A stretch of DNA of 55,254 nt from DASXSB01 sp036506275 (GTDB lineage: Bacteria > Methylomirabilota > Methylomirabilia > Rokubacteriales > CSP1-6): contig DASXSB010000002.1 in the NCBI GenBank assembly GCA_036506275.1, positions 1 through 55,254 on the forward strand. Direction: 5' to 3'. Every line of letters begins with the position of its first letter. The stretch's first letter is position 1. Positions 54,350 through 55,254 of this stretch are shown piece by piece. The notes beneath the pieces were generated by a model. That model worked only from the letters and a program-made list of their open reading frames with translations, had not been told where the DNA came from and ran no database searches. Made by a program: the position numbers and the translations under genes.

Positions 54350-55215
54350 TCCACGATCCAGGCGCTCGCATTCGCCTTTGCTCGTTTCACGGAAGGAGCT
54401 CCGGGCGGTCTGTCCTCCGAGCGTCGATCGTCGGGACGCTCACCGCGCTCACCTTTGCCGTCGGCGCCGTAGCGGGAATCGCCCCGGCGAGCGCGAGCGG
54501 CCAGGAGACGGACGACCTGCTTCGGATTCTCGGTGACGGCGTCGTGGGCAGTTTCGAGCCGGCGTCCACCACGAGTGGCGTCTCGAAGCTGGCGCGCTGG
54601 GAGACCGGCGAATGGCGATACCGCATCACGTCCGGCGGACGCCGGGGACAGACGGAAGTGGAGAACCTGGCCCCGATCCGCGCGACGGCGCGGGGCGAAA
54701 CGTGGAAGCGAACGGTCGGTCGCGACTCGACGTTGTACCTTCGCGAGACCCCGGAAGGCAGTCTCGTCCTGCCCAGCCAGGTCACTCACCCACATCATGC
54801 GCTCGTGTACTTCGAGCCCCCGCTGACCTATCTCATCGCCGGTATGGACCCCGGGGCCTCGCAAGTGTTCGAGGGCAGGATGGACGTCTACAGCGCGAAC
54901 AACCCGGCGGTGAAGTGGTACACGGGCAGAATTCGGGCGACGACCGTCTACGCGGGTGTCTATCCAATCACGACGCCGGCCGGCAGCTTTCGGGCGACCC
55001 TGATCAAGACCGAGTATGAAATCGAGATCTTGTCGGTGGTCGCGGTCCGCGACACGCTGTACACGTTCTACGCTGAAGGAGTCGGCAAGGTCGCCGAGGC
55101 CGAGCATCGACGGATCGCGGCGATGGGCCTGTTCAGCAGCGATACGAAGAGCGGCAAGGTTCTCGTGTCGTACCCCTCTGCGATTGCCCCCACCCGACCG
55201 CAGGAGGCACCGTAG
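54346..55215 (+). CDS. Secreted protein, possibly DUF3108-like
   Basis: 289 residues. A long basic N-region precedes a hydrophobic signal (ASIVGTLTALTFAVGAVAGI, ending ASASGQ). The rest is beta-rich, with WETGEWRYRITSGGRRGQTE, YPITTPAGSFRATLIKTEYE and LYTFYAEGVGKVAEAEHRRI; the last two lines recall DUF3108/TapB-type periplasmic proteins, though not securely. Start GTG 54346 overlaps the previous stop and no better start is in frame. The pair is probably co-exported. Only 39 bases follow before the window ends. Confidence 0.65.
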   Translation: MIHDPGARIRLCSFHGRSSGRSVLRASIVGTLTALTFAVGAVAGIAPASASGQETDDLLRILGDGVVGSFEPASTTSGVSKLARWETGEWRYRITSGGRRGQTEVENLAPIRATARGETWKRTVGRDSTLYLRETPEGSLVLPSQVTHPHHALVYFEPPLTYLIAGMDPGASQVFEGRMDVYSANNPAVKWYTGRIRATTVYAGVYPITTPAGSFRATLIKTEYEIEILSVVAVRDTLYTFYAEGVGKVAEAEHRRIAAMGLFSSDTKSGKVLVSYPSAIAPTRPQEAP

Positions 55216-55254
55216 CGATCGGCGTTCACTGCGTCGTGCGGTCACTCGCCGACG

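Overview
The window is 55 kb of visibly GC-rich bacterial chromosome, most likely from an uncultured soil or sediment bacterium. The gene set (a PEP-CTERM secreted protein, many branched-chain amino acid and peptide importers, amidohydrolase/acyl-CoA dehydrogenase pairs, orphan ABC binding proteins, an MdoH glucosyltransferase) would fit Candidatus Rokubacteria (Methylomirabilota) or a proteobacterium. This is an inference from gene content; no rRNA, tRNA or marker gene is present to settle it.

Layout. 1-5.4 kb: a PEP-CTERM protein split by a C-tract frameshift, a MetE-like methyltransferase, and a coupled trio (ICMT-like methyltransferase, membrane protein, Tat-lipoprotein flavin oxidoreductase). 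5.4-9.4 kb: small envelope and stress proteins (GlsB-type, DUF937-OmpA fusion, peptidoglycan-binding protein). 9.4-13.1 kb: a HerA/DUF853 ATPase and, right after its stop codon, a complete 2142-bp IS1595-family element with matching inverted ends, a perfect 8-bp target duplication and a DUF3800-like passenger gene. 13.2-17.2 kb: response regulator, AraC-type regulator, amidohydrolase and acyl-CoA dehydrogenase. 17.3-20.6 kb: a tandem repeat, a serine hydrolase, two small secreted proteins and a decayed GH13 gene.

20.6-36.1 kb holds two importer/hydrolase modules. The first is a polyamine-type ABC importer with an M24-fold enzyme, divergent from an M20 peptidase and a PuuB-like flavin oxidase. 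The second is a six-gene overlapping operon: M20 peptidase, peptide-binding protein, two permeases, a fused two-domain ATPase and another M24-fold enzyme. Both M24 proteins lack the usual metal-binding residues. 36.8-43.5 kb is a branched-chain amino acid operon with one binding protein, one pair of ATPases and two LivH/LivM permease pairs.

Two debris zones flank that operon. At 36.1-36.8 kb, pieces of an S1C serine protease, mdoH, possibly PhoX and a nicotinamidase are joined. At 43.7-45.0 kb there is the C-terminal end of a Tc-toxin TcA-like gene and a broken S1C protease, followed by an intact mdoH. The 36.2-36.4 kb zone is a collapsed copy of the 44.5-46.1 kb region. The last 8 kb carries an orphan ABC binding protein, an acyl-CoA synthetase, an acyl-CoA dehydrogenase, a second MetE-like protein, a zinc alcohol dehydrogenase and two coupled secreted proteins.

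Many genes have strong GGAGG-type ribosome sites, but four transcription units (starts at 2497, 9422, 50343 and, on the minus strand, 36120) have a -10 box 8-11 nt before the start codon and no ribosome site, so they are probably leaderless.
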